A stretch of 50,148 nucleotides of DNA from Microbacterium sp. BK668 (GTDB lineage Bacteria; Actinomycetota; Actinomycetes; Actinomycetales; Microbacteriaceae). Shown here piece after piece: positions 42,070-49,825 of the stretch. The notes beneath the pieces were generated by a model. That model did not search any database, was not told where the DNA came from, and saw only the letters and a program-made list of their open reading frames with translations. Position 1 is the stretch's first letter. Each line of letters starts with the position of its first letter. Location of the stretch: assembly GCF_004362195.1 (NCBI RefSeq), contig NZ_SNWG01000003.1, forward strand, positions 1 to 50,148. Direction: 5' to 3'. The position numbers and the translations under genes were made by a program.

Positions 42070-42586
42070 CTCGATTCGAACATCTACGTCGATCACGGGC
42101 TGACCGGCACCAACCGCGCCGGGCCCGGATTGCGAGAAGCGCTCGCCGCCGTTCGGGAAGGTGACAGCTCGTGGTCACAAGCTCGACCGGCTCGCCCGAT
42201 CGGTGAGGGACGCACACGACATCGCCGACGAACTGACGACGAAGGGCGTCGCGCTCAACCTGGGTGGGAGCAGGTCCGATCCAACGGACCCGGTGGGGAG
42301 CCTGCTTTTCAACGTGCTCGCCATGGTCGCCGAGTTCGAACCCGACCTGATCAGCATGCGCACGAAAGAAGGGTTGTCGGTCGCCCGCGCGGAAGGTCAT
42401 CTGAAGGGCAAGCAGCCGAAGCTGTCGACCACACAGCGCAAGCTCCTGTTTGACGTCCAGGACAGGGGTGAGTACACCCAGACCGAGATCGCCGAGCTGT
42501 TCAACGTGTCCCGTGCCACCGTCTACCGCGAATTGCAGCGCCGTCGCGTGACATTCCTCGCCGCTTGCGAAGCACAGATCTTCTGA
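42070..42586 (+). pseudogene. serine recombinase pseudogene
   Basis: The frame from about 42085 reads NIYVDHGLTGTNRAGPGLRE and continues to AAVREGD, the middle of a resolvase N-terminal domain. Around 42163-42180 two single-base losses shift the frame. KLDRLARSVRDAHDIADELT then follows, and the rest stays open through LLFNVLAMVAEFEPDL to the C-terminal helix-turn-helix (YTQTEIAELFNVSRATVYRE). The catalytic Ser-containing N-terminus (YARVST) is missing. It cannot make an active recombinase. It starts right after the membrane operon ends. Confidence 0.88.
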
Positions 42587-42649
42587 ACCCGCATCGTCGC
42601 GGCCACCCCCCGCCGCCGACCGCGGCGGCCCGGGCGGCTGCGGCCCGAT

Positions 42650-42676
42650 CCGGTCCGCAGCAGGGCTACGGACCGG
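42650..42676. terminator. hairpin between converging recombinase pseudogene and vapC
   Basis: A perfect 8-bp inverted repeat (CCGGTCCG at 42650-42657, CGGACCGG at 42669-42676) with an 11-base loop lies 19 bases past the vapC stop. It can stop minus-strand transcription of vapBC or plus-strand transcription. Neither side has a U-run. Confidence 0.5.
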
Positions 42677-42694
42677 GCCAGGTCGGAAGTCCCC

Positions 42695-43099
42695 CTAGGC
42701 GTTGACGTACTCTTGCCGAACCGCGCCCCGCGTCGCGATCTCGATGAACGCAAAGTCCTGGTCGGAGTTCAGGATGACAGCGTCATTGACGACCGCGTAT
42801 GCCGCAATGAGGCAATCGAACGCCGCTGCCGCGCGCATGAGTCCGGTGTCCCATAGCGCCTGCTGAACGTCCAGGGCTTGCTGCTCGTCGGGGTGTTCCC
42901 ATGCGGGTAGTAACTGCTCCATGTCCGCCCGGAGTTCTTCGTACTCCTGCGGGCTCCGGGCCGCATGGCAGTACTCGAGAACTTGCGGCGGGCAGGTGAT
43001 GATCAGGTGCGTGGGTGAGAGCTCCCGGAGCCTCGTCGCAATCGCTTCGCTCGTTGAGGCCCTCTGCCAGATGCTGTTGTCGACGAGGTAGGTCGTCAC
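42695..43099 (-). CDS. vapC: PIN-domain toxin VapC
   Basis: This 134-residue protein has the PIN ribonuclease fold. Acidic residues fall where expected: Asp7 in TTYLVDNSIWQRA, Glu42 in PPQVLEYCHAARSP, Asp94 in AAFDCLIAAYAVVND and Asp113/115 in ILNSDQDFAFI. VapC toxins cut tRNA or rRNA and are blocked by VapB. The GTG at 43099 overlaps the vapB stop by four bases (GTGA), the usual coupled order with antitoxin first. It is intact and likely functional. Its target RNA cannot be read from the sequence. Confidence 0.93.
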   Translation of the reverse strand: MTTYLVDNSIWQRASTSEAIATRLRELSPTHLIITCPPQVLEYCHAARSPQEYEELRADMEQLLPAWEHPDEQQALDVQQALWDTGLMRAAAAFDCLIAAYAVVNDAVILNSDQDFAFIEIATRGAVRQEYVNA

Positions 43100-43317
43100 T
43101 GGCCGGCAATCGCCGTTGCCGGCGGGATCGTCGGTGCGTCGATCTGGTCGGGCTCGAACGTACGGGCGATGATCCGCTCGACGGCCGCTGGCTGGCGACG
43201 GACGGCAATGAGAGTGCGCAGGGCGAGATCCACCGTTTCGCGATTGGAGGTCGTGCCGGCGAGCTCTTTCGCTTGACGCAGCTCGTCCGGGTCGATATCG
43301 ATCGACGTGACGGTCAT
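43096..43317 (-). CDS. vapB: VapB-type antitoxin
   Basis: This 73-residue protein starts MTVTSIDIDPDELRQAKELA, a ribbon-helix-helix-like N-terminus, and continues with TTSNRETVDLALRTLIAVRR. The C-terminal tail (IIARTFEPDQIDAPTIPPAT) would wrap the toxin. GAGGAGT lies just before the ATG. It is first in the operon and should bind VapC and repress its own promoter, which has a TATATA-rich repeat just upstream. Confidence 0.92.
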   Translation of the reverse strand: MTVTSIDIDPDELRQAKELAGTTSNRETVDLALRTLIAVRRQPAAVERIIARTFEPDQIDAPTIPPATAIAGQ

Positions 43318-43336
43318 GACTCCTCCTCTCCCGGCT

Positions 43337-43354
43337 TATATAGAGCAGTATATA
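43337..43354 (-). promoter_or_regulatory. vapBC promoter/operator with repeated TATATA
   Basis: TATATAGA occurs twice, at 43337-43344 and 43349-43356, separated by four bases. Each TATATA is self-complementary, so the block is both a direct and an inverted repeat. It begins 20 bases before the vapB ATG in very GC-rich DNA. One copy is the probable -10 box; the pair is the likely binding site for the VapBC complex. Confidence 0.55.
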
Positions 43355-43407
43355 GACCTTCGCCCGACGCCGCCCTCTCGCGCATGAGGCGTCCGTCGTG
43401 AGCCGCT

Positions 43408-43992
43408 TCAGCGGTCCACCCGGTCGAGGAACGCGAGCACGCGGACCACCAGCAGGTCCGTCGCCTTGGCGTCGTAGCTCGGTAGGGAACTGTCCTCGAA
43501 CAGATGCTGTTCACCTGGGTATGTGAACAACTCGCCGTCGTCGGCTGCCGCGACGATGTCGCGCGCGGCATCGATATCGCCCTCGCCGGCGAAGAACTCG
43601 TCGGCGTCCATCCCGTGAATCTGAACGGGCACACCATCGGGCCACGGCCCAAAGGCCCACTCGCCCGACACCGGGATCGCCGACTCGAGCAGCACCGCGC
43701 CCGCGGCGCCCGGGCGCTGCTGAGCGAGGCGCTGCGCGCGCATCACTCCCGACGAGACACCGAGATACACCAGCCTCTCCGGAAGGTCAGCGGCCGCGGC
43801 ATCCGCCCGCCCGTCCACGTCAACCGCTTCACTCTTGACGAAGGCGAACGCATCTTCCATCGAGTCGAAGACCTGCCCGTCGTACAGGTCGGGTGCGTGA
43901 ACCGTATGACCGCCGGCCCGCAATCGATCGGCAAGATCACGCATTCCGGGCGTCAGCCCGAGGATGTGGTGGAACATCAGTACGTCAGCCAT
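43408..43992 (-). CDS. dienelactone-hydrolase-family protein
   Basis: This 194-residue alpha/beta hydrolase begins VLMFHHILGLTPGMRDLADR, typical of dienelactone hydrolases, and has the nucleophile region LVYLGVSSGVMRAQ near residue 80. Here Ser replaces the Cys found in classic members. The acid is likely an Asp near residue 129 (IHGMDADEFF) and the base the His in YPGEQHLFEDSS near 160. Length is slightly short for the family. Substrate unknown. The ATG at 43992 begins MADVLMFHH; no strong ribosome site is visible. Confidence 0.88.
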   Translation of the reverse strand: MADVLMFHHILGLTPGMRDLADRLRAGGHTVHAPDLYDGQVFDSMEDAFAFVKSEAVDVDGRADAAAADLPERLVYLGVSSGVMRAQRLAQQRPGAAGAVLLESAIPVSGEWAFGPWPDGVPVQIHGMDADEFFAGEGDIDAARDIVAAADDGELFTYPGEQHLFEDSSLPSYDAKATDLLVVRVLAFLDRVDR

Positions 43993-44376
43993 GCGCCCTG
44001 TCTACGCTGGACGCCCGACATCGCCAGCGAGTAGACGCCGAACACCGGCCGCGGTACCTTGCCCGCGTAGAGACCACAACTGCAACCCCCGGGGGCCCTT
44101 CTCCCGCCGCCGCGACGGCACCACGATCGGCGATTCATCACAGCTCACGGTCTGGGCCGGGGAGCGCCGATGGCGCTCGCGGTCGGCGGCTCCCGGCGGC
44201 GACCGCCCTGGCCCCGCTAGCGGCGCGCTTTCGACCACGTCGGCGCCCTTGACGAGTGCCATGAACGCGCCAAGCGTGGGATTGAGTGCGCGCCGCTGCA
44301 GAGGTCGCTTCCGGTCCGGCATGCGGAGGCCGCCGGCTGCTTGGACGACACGGTCTGGCACGAGTAGGAAGGGGGC
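43993..44376. other. 384-base intergenic stretch
   Basis: No gene is convincing. Minus-strand frames here translate to Arg/Pro/Ser-rich sequence without ribosome sites. The stretch separates two divergently read genes and should hold both promoters. GTAGGAAGGGGGC at 44363-44375 is the ribosome site of the next gene. Confidence 0.4.
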
Positions 44377-44721
44377 ATGACACTGTCGCCTCGCGAGTTC
44401 GCCGCAGCGTTCTCTTCACATGACTTCGAGCCGACGTTCTCGCAGATCGCTGAGGCGGTGGTGTGGCGAATGCCGGGTGCGGCCCCCATCGAAGGGCGCG
44501 ACGCCATGATCGACGCATGTCGGGCGACGGTTGCCGCGCTCGCGGGGACGGAGATCGAGCGCAACCGGTTCTTCGTGGTCGACGGGGGCGACGCTGTCGT
44601 CGTCGACACCCTCACCGTTTACCGGGACAACGGAGAGCAGTCGACAGTCGCGTCGTGCGACATCTACGAGTTCGAGAACGATCGTCTCCTCGCCCTCACC
44701 TCCTACAACATCGACCTCTGA
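44377..44721 (+). CDS. SnoaL/NTF2-like protein
   Basis: This 114-residue protein has the cone-shaped NTF2-like pattern: an N-terminal helix (SPREFAAAFSSHDFEPTFSQ), then AVVWRMPGAAPIEGRDAMID and a curved sheet (NRFFVVDGGDAVVVDTLTVY, SCDIYEFENDRLLALTSYNI). Such proteins bind or transform small molecules. GGAAGGGG lies six bases before the ATG. The next frame, a broken epimerase gene, starts six bases after its stop, so the pair was once an operon. Confidence 0.88.
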   Translation: MTLSPREFAAAFSSHDFEPTFSQIAEAVVWRMPGAAPIEGRDAMIDACRATVAALAGTEIERNRFFVVDGGDAVVVDTLTVYRDNGEQSTVASCDIYEFENDRLLALTSYNIDL

Positions 44722-44727
44722 GGCGAG

Positions 44728-45173
44728 ATGAGAGTCCTGCTGGCGGGAGCGACGGCGCGGTTGGTCGCTACCTCGTGCCGATGCTGACCGCCAACTCGCA
44801 CGAGGTGTTCGCGGTCACCCGCACACCGGTGGCGGCGGAGCGCGCTCAGTCGCTCGGGGCGCGTCCCCTCGTGGCCGACGTGCTGGACCGCGACGCGTTG
44901 CGTGACGCGACGCGAGGACATCGCTTCAACGCGGTAATTCACGAGCTCACCTCACTCAAGAAGCCGCCGCTGCGACATCGCGACATGGAGCAGACCAATC
45001 GTCTCCGTATCGAGGGGACGCGGAACCTCATCGAAGCCGCCAGTGATACAGGCGCCACGCGATTCGTGACGCAGTCCATCGTGTTCGGGTACGGATTCCG
45101 CGACCACGGCGATACCGAACTGATCGCACCGTCGTTTCGCGAAGGCGGATACTGGCGCTGCGATGTGTTCTAG
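44728..45173 (+). pseudogene. frameshifted and truncated NAD-dependent epimerase/dehydratase
   Basis: The ATG at 44728 opens MRVLLAGAT, the start of an NAD(P)-binding Rossmann fold. One missing G near 44754 then shifts the frame. In the new frame the protein continues GRYLVPMLTANSHEVFAVTR, then LVADVLDRDALRDATRGHRF, and LRIEGTRNLIEAASDTGATR. It stops after WRCDVF at 45173, about half the usual length, so the catalytic and C-terminal regions are lost. Two independent lesions show that the gene is dead. Confidence 0.88.
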
Positions 45174-45488
45174 CTTGTCCCGAGATTCTTCGCTCGTCCC
45201 TGTCGCTGGGGTCACGTCGACCCCGTTCGATCCAGCTTCGCCCGCTCAGGCAGCCGGACGCCGCGAGATGCTTCTTCGTCAGTGCACCGCGATGCGGGGT
45301 TCAGTATGGGCGGCGAGACATCGCCACCGGCCGCCGGATCGGATCCGCGAGACTCACGACGCTTCGTCAATCCGCGGGCCAATCAACGCCTCAGTACTAG
45401 GGCGTGGACTACGTGTACCAGACGCTCATCTCGCGCTTCGGGAGAGTCATGCCCGCAAACTCTCACCCGGCGAATGGCTGAAGGCGGA
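45174..45488. other. 315-base stretch with gene remnants
   Basis: No complete gene is present. A plus-strand piece around 45404-45478 reads VDYVYQTLISRFGRVMPANS and ends shortly after, resembling the C-terminus of a lost protein. The stretch lies between the epimerase pseudogene and the end of the immunity-like gene. Confidence 0.4.
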
Positions 45489-46115
45489 TCAATCGGGCTC
45501 GAACCAAACTGGAACCACCCGTCCAGCCGAATCAGTGTGATTCATGAGTGAAACTCGCCCGACAACTGCATAGGGCGTCACTTCATCGCTCTCGACCTGC
45601 GTATTCGGTATCAGTCTGACCGCTCGTAGCGCCTCGGTTAGTCGCGGCGCGTTCATTGAGTAAACCTCCTCCTGTGGAGACCCTCTCAAATCATAAGGGA
45701 GCCAGACGTCAATATAGGTAGCAATCTCAACGGCGCAAAGGACCGATGAATCGGCCCTCAATTCCAGCGCACGTCGAACCCATACGTAACCGCTGCTACT
45801 TTTGACCGCGGTTGAGCCTCGCACTAGCACGGTCGCCGGAATCACTTCATACTTTGGCAACGCCCCTACGACTGGCTTAATATCGGCGGGGCCAGCTAGG
45901 GTTGCCTCGTAATCAGGGAAGTCAGCGAAGCGGCCGGATCGCGCATTAATCCATCCGTCTACTATCATCGTATCCGGCCGAAGTAATTGCAGTTCGTCAA
46001 GTATGGACGCGATGTGCATCATCAGCTGGACGCATTTCTCAACTGCAGCCTGTGGTTCGGAATTTCCGCGCAACTGAACTGTCCATTTTCCGATTGGCCG
46101 CTCGGTCCTGATCAC
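45489..46115 (-). CDS. probable immunity protein for the adjacent toxin-like protein
   Basis: This 208-residue soluble protein has no signal peptide or membrane segment and no family I recognise. It contains WTVQLRGNSEPQAAVEKCVQ, LMMHIASILDELQLLRP, and a beta-rich C-terminal half (ATYIDVWLPYDL, TPYAVVGRVSLMNHTD). Its GTG overlaps the stop of the toxin-like gene by four bases (GTGA), so it is translated with it. Its GC is visibly lower than that of the backbone, like the toxin's C-terminal part. Position, size and coupling are those of an immunity gene in polymorphic toxin systems. The role is inference. Confidence 0.72.
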   Translation of the reverse strand: MIRTERPIGKWTVQLRGNSEPQAAVEKCVQLMMHIASILDELQLLRPDTMIVDGWINARSGRFADFPDYEATLAGPADIKPVVGALPKYEVIPATVLVRGSTAVKSSSGYVWVRRALELRADSSVLCAVEIATYIDVWLPYDLRGSPQEEVYSMNAPRLTEALRAVRLIPNTQVESDEVTPYAVVGRVSLMNHTDSAGRVVPVWFEPD

Positions 46116-48820
46116 GGTAGTCCTCCCCAGTTGATGAATTTTGGAGCCCCCGCATTGAAGCCGATGCGCAGCGCGTAGTCGGGGAAGCGGGTCTGAAACC
46201 CTGTCAACGCGTCCCGACTATTCGGATGCCGATCGAACTGACTGGAGGTCGCGTCAATGACGTCGATGATTATCGCCCTGCGGCGAGCAGGAGCGTTGGC
46301 GAGCTGCCTTGCGGCAGACGCGAGCTGGTTCGGGAAGGCATTCAGGTAGATCCCCTTCATCTGATACGCAGTAGACATGCGTCCCGCCGCGTCCACTGTT
46401 GAGAGATCTACGTCATAATATCGACTGCTCGCAGATGTTCCATAACCCTGCCGCTCAAACTCTATCCTCGCGCCGCTCCCGCTCGCATCGAGCAGTCGGA
46501 GTGCTTCATTCATGGCCATCGCCGCCGCTCCAATTCCGCCGACGGTCGATAGCTGGGATAGCACCGTTCGGTAGTTGTGAACGTTTCGAAGGCGCTGTCC
46601 CAAGATGACGGCTATGAGACTTCGGCCACTGATCGATAGATTGCTTATGATGCGCGAAATCAAATCCTGGCGTACTCCGCAAGCGCGTAGTTCAGTCTGC
46701 AGGGCCGAGCTCTCGGGCAAGCTAGTAGGTGCAGGCAAACTTCTGTCTAGGTCGCTCTGGCGGTAATCAGCGCCGTACGTGGCAAGCATCCTGATGATTG
46801 CGTTCATCCGTCGATCGATCTGGATTTGCGGCGTATTCGGGGCAATTCTCAAGAGTTCCTCCGCGGCGCCTCGTATCCGTTGCAGATCTTGGACCTCGTC
46901 TCGATCGGCGACTGCGACACGAAGGCGGTTGTCAATCTTGCTCAACAGGTCGCCCTCCCAGGAAGCCATGACGAGCCGATCGGGCGGCTGAAACCTCAGG
47001 TGATGCGCGACCGCGCTCATCGAGAACGTTCGATCGATGGGCGTCCGAGAGTTAGTTGCTCCTCGCGCAGGCGGAGTCATAGGCTCCCCGGTCGGCCGCC
47101 CGGCACGGGCACCGTTCGCCGCGGAGGTAACCCTTCGGGCCATACCGGCAATCCACCCGACGACCCGGTCGATGGCAGCATTGATCACGCCCTGCACCCG
47201 GGTCATGACGTTCCGCACGGGCGTGGCGACATCGCCGAGGCCGATCAGCCGGGCGAGGAACCCGAGGACGACGGGAACCGCCCGCCCCAGGGCTTGCTCC
47301 ACGGAATTGACGGCGTTGCCGATGCTGCCGGCGGCGATTGCGCCGATGGAGGTGAAGACCGAGTTGGCCAGCGCGCCGAGCTGCTGAGCGCGTTCGATGA
47401 AGAACTGAATCGTGTTGTAGACGGCGATGATCGCCTGGATGACCGCCCCAGCGGGGTTGAACATCGACAGGAGCCGGGTGATCGCCGCGCCGACCACGCT
47501 GTTGGTCACCCAGTCACGGATGCCGCCGAGCACTGTGTCGACGAGGCCTGAGGTGAACTGGGCGATGCGCGCGGTGATGGCGCTGATCCCGTTGCGGGCG
47601 ACGTCGGCCACAATGCCGGCGCCGCGCTCCAGCAGGCCCAGTGTTCGTTCCCCGATGAGCGCGGCGATGCGGGTGCGGATGTTCTGCCAGGTGAGACCGA
47701 GGAACTCCATCGCCATACCGAGGATGCCGCGCAGATCAAACTGCGCCGGCAGGCGGATGATGCCGCCCAGCGATCCGGTGAGCCAGCCGATGAGGCCGTT
47801 ACGCAGGTGGGTGCCAACGTTCGAGAGGAAGGCGCCGAGTCCACCGCGGACGGCGGCTACCAGGTTGCCGGCAAACCCGACGGGGTCGCGGAGGATCTGG
47901 TTGAACACGCCGCCGGCCTGCCGGATGATGCCCATCACCTGCGTCCCAAGCCCGCCGGCCATACTCATCGCACCCTCGAACACGAACTCCGCCACCTTCG
48001 TCACGGCTCCCACCGCGAAGTCGCGCAAGCGGGCGAGGGGCGGTCCGAAGATCCGGGAGATGCGCTGCCACGCGCCCTCCGGATCCAGCAGGTCTGTCGC
48101 GCTGAGCGCATCCCACGCGCGCGAGAACAACCCCCTCAGCAGATCCCACGTCAGCCCGAGCTTCGGCACCTCCTGCTCGAACCATGCGCCGGCCCGATCG
48201 ATCGCGCCTGACTGCTGGAGCTGCTGGCGAAGCTCTTCGCCGCGCGGCATCAATCCGAGGAATCCACTGATGATCGCCGCCGCCGACCTGGGGACAGGAG
48301 TACCAGCCACCACGTCGCGACCCAGGATCGTACAGAGCAGTTCATAGCCCGGCATCCGCCGCGCCCAGCCGGCAAGGGTCTGGAGTACGCTGTCGCGAGC
48401 GCCCCCGGCGATGCTTGCCACGCCGCCCGCGACATCGTCGAGGATGCCCCGCTGTACGACCGTGCTCGTGAGCTGCTGGGACGGGCGGTCGGTGGTGTCC
48501 GCCGATCGGCGGGGATCCGGTGGCGTCGACGGGTGCGGAACCTGACTCGACACCTCGCGATTCGGTGCGGCGCGCGCCGATGCCTCGAGCGCTGCTGCGC
48601 TTGCCGTCGCCTCCATACCGGCAGCGGCAGCCGACCCCACCTGCCCGGCAGTTCCGGCGATCAGCCGAGCGACAGCAGCATTGCCTGCCAGTGCCTGGAG
48701 TTGGAGCGGGCCGGCGGGCAGCCCTCTCATGGGCGGTTGCCGCTCCTGGGGTCGCGCACTGGAAGGACGGCCGCGGTCCATCGGCTTCGCGGCAGGCCCA
48801 GCGGCGACGTGCTCCGACAT
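46112..48820 (-). CDS. large injection-system-cargo-like toxin with a nuclease-like C-terminus
   Basis: This 902-residue protein starts MSEHVAAGPA at the ATG at 48820. Near residues 40-55 it has LQLQALAGNAAVARLIAG and near 125 VVQRG, the N-terminal signature of contractile-injection-system cargo. Residues about 130-600 form a long run of amphipathic and hydrophobic helices (GFLGLMPRGEELRQQLQQSG, AVYNTIQFFIERAQQLGA, GNAVNSVEQALGRAVPVVLG) resembling a translocation or packing module. The last 110 residues read RIEFERQGYGTSASSRYYDV and DLSTVDAAGRMSTAYQMKG. The acid-then-QxK spacing fits a PD-(D/E)XK nuclease. GC falls in the last third. A coupled immunity-like gene follows. Confidence 0.8.
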   Translation of the reverse strand: MSEHVAAGPAAKPMDRGRPSSARPQERQPPMRGLPAGPLQLQALAGNAAVARLIAGTAGQVGSAAAAGMEATASAAALEASARAAPNREVSSQVPHPSTPPDPRRSADTTDRPSQQLTSTVVQRGILDDVAGGVASIAGGARDSVLQTLAGWARRMPGYELLCTILGRDVVAGTPVPRSAAAIISGFLGLMPRGEELRQQLQQSGAIDRAGAWFEQEVPKLGLTWDLLRGLFSRAWDALSATDLLDPEGAWQRISRIFGPPLARLRDFAVGAVTKVAEFVFEGAMSMAGGLGTQVMGIIRQAGGVFNQILRDPVGFAGNLVAAVRGGLGAFLSNVGTHLRNGLIGWLTGSLGGIIRLPAQFDLRGILGMAMEFLGLTWQNIRTRIAALIGERTLGLLERGAGIVADVARNGISAITARIAQFTSGLVDTVLGGIRDWVTNSVVGAAITRLLSMFNPAGAVIQAIIAVYNTIQFFIERAQQLGALANSVFTSIGAIAAGSIGNAVNSVEQALGRAVPVVLGFLARLIGLGDVATPVRNVMTRVQGVINAAIDRVVGWIAGMARRVTSAANGARAGRPTGEPMTPPARGATNSRTPIDRTFSMSAVAHHLRFQPPDRLVMASWEGDLLSKIDNRLRVAVADRDEVQDLQRIRGAAEELLRIAPNTPQIQIDRRMNAIIRMLATYGADYRQSDLDRSLPAPTSLPESSALQTELRACGVRQDLISRIISNLSISGRSLIAVILGQRLRNVHNYRTVLSQLSTVGGIGAAAMAMNEALRLLDASGSGARIEFERQGYGTSASSRYYDVDLSTVDAAGRMSTAYQMKGIYLNAFPNQLASAARQLANAPARRRAIIIDVIDATSSQFDRHPNSRDALTGFQTRFPDYALRIGFNAGAPKFINWGGLP

Positions 48821-48979
48821 ATCCGAATCACCCCGATGCGGATCGGCTGATCCTCGAATCCTGCCGACCCACCAGCGGCGGAGCACGTTCTCCGCGCTCG
48901 ATGAACGTGCAAGGAGCGATGCCCGATCGGGCGAGCCCTGGATGGTTGATCGGGTCACTATCGGCGGTTCGTCCACATT

Positions 48980-49055
48980 GCCGCAAGCGGGTGCTGGGTG
49001 TCGGGGGGCGCCTTTAGTGTGAAGCCACTCCCAGTCAGCGAACGGATGGATCGCC
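48980..49055. repeat. duplicated upstream sequence (right copy)
   Basis: This is the partner of 39446-39520. It lies directly upstream of the intact GNAT gene and within the gap before the divergent toxin gene. Homology with the left copy continues into the first 26 codons of the acetyltransferase and stops abruptly on the other side at about 48980. Confidence 0.9.
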
Positions 49056-49808
49056 ATGTGGATCGAGTGCTTCCAGAGCGATGAGCGATTCGAGGGAACG
49101 GATGCCGATGCCCTCGTCGACGAGTTCGTCGCGCACGTCCGTGCCGCCCATGACGTGCCCTACCCCGATGATGAGCTCGCGCTGTGGGCGCGGAACTTCG
49201 CCGACGCCTCGGTGCGCGAGGACGGGCCGACCGAGCGGCTGCCGTCGATCGGGCCGATCGAGGTTCGCCCGGTGACCGAGGAGCGCATCGACGACTGGCT
49301 GCGGTTCTTCGACCGCGACGCGTTCCCCGACAACCCGGACTGGGGCTCGTGCTACTGCCTGCACCCGCACACGGGCGATGTCGCCGAGCGGCCGTGGCGC
49401 GATGTGCGCGCCGACATGGTGGAGCGCCTGCGCTCCGGTGCGACGCTCGGCTACCTCGCGTACGTCGACGGCAGGCCGGCGGGGTGGGTCAACGCGTCGC
49501 TGCGATCGACGTACCGGAAATACCCGGATGCCGAGCCCGACGGTCCTTCGCCGGACACCATCATCGGCATCTCCTGCTTCACGATCGCCCCGCCCTACCG
49601 GCGGCACGGCGTCTCGTCGGCGCTGCTCGACCGCGTGGTCGCCGACGGGGCCGCGCGGGGTGCCCGATGGATCGAGGGCTACCCGCACCTGGAAGACGAC
49701 GGAAGCGACTCGGCGGCGTTCGTCGGCCCGCGCTCGATGTTCGACGCCCGCGGCTTCGTGCCGATCGAGGAGCACGAGCGGTACACGGTCGTCCGCCGTC
49801 CGGCGTGA
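49056..49808 (+). CDS. GNAT-family N-acetyltransferase
   Basis: This 250-residue protein carries a GNAT domain in its C-terminal two thirds. Strand and acetyl-CoA loop are seen in LGYLAYVDGRPAGWVNAS and SCFTIAPPYRRHGVSSALLD (the R/Q-x-x-G-x-G/A-type loop). The fold ends with ARGFVPIEEHERYTVV. The N-terminal 70 residues (MWIECFQSDERFEGTDADAL and following) are an extra domain. It starts with ATG next to the direct repeat. A broken second copy lies at 39521-39654. Substrate unknown. It is divergent from the toxin gene. Confidence 0.9.
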   Translation: MWIECFQSDERFEGTDADALVDEFVAHVRAAHDVPYPDDELALWARNFADASVREDGPTERLPSIGPIEVRPVTEERIDDWLRFFDRDAFPDNPDWGSCYCLHPHTGDVAERPWRDVRADMVERLRSGATLGYLAYVDGRPAGWVNASLRSTYRKYPDAEPDGPSPDTIIGISCFTIAPPYRRHGVSSALLDRVVADGAARGARWIEGYPHLEDDGSDSAAFVGPRSMFDARGFVPIEEHERYTVVRRPA

Positions 49809-49825
49809 GCTGAGCCCCGATCTCG

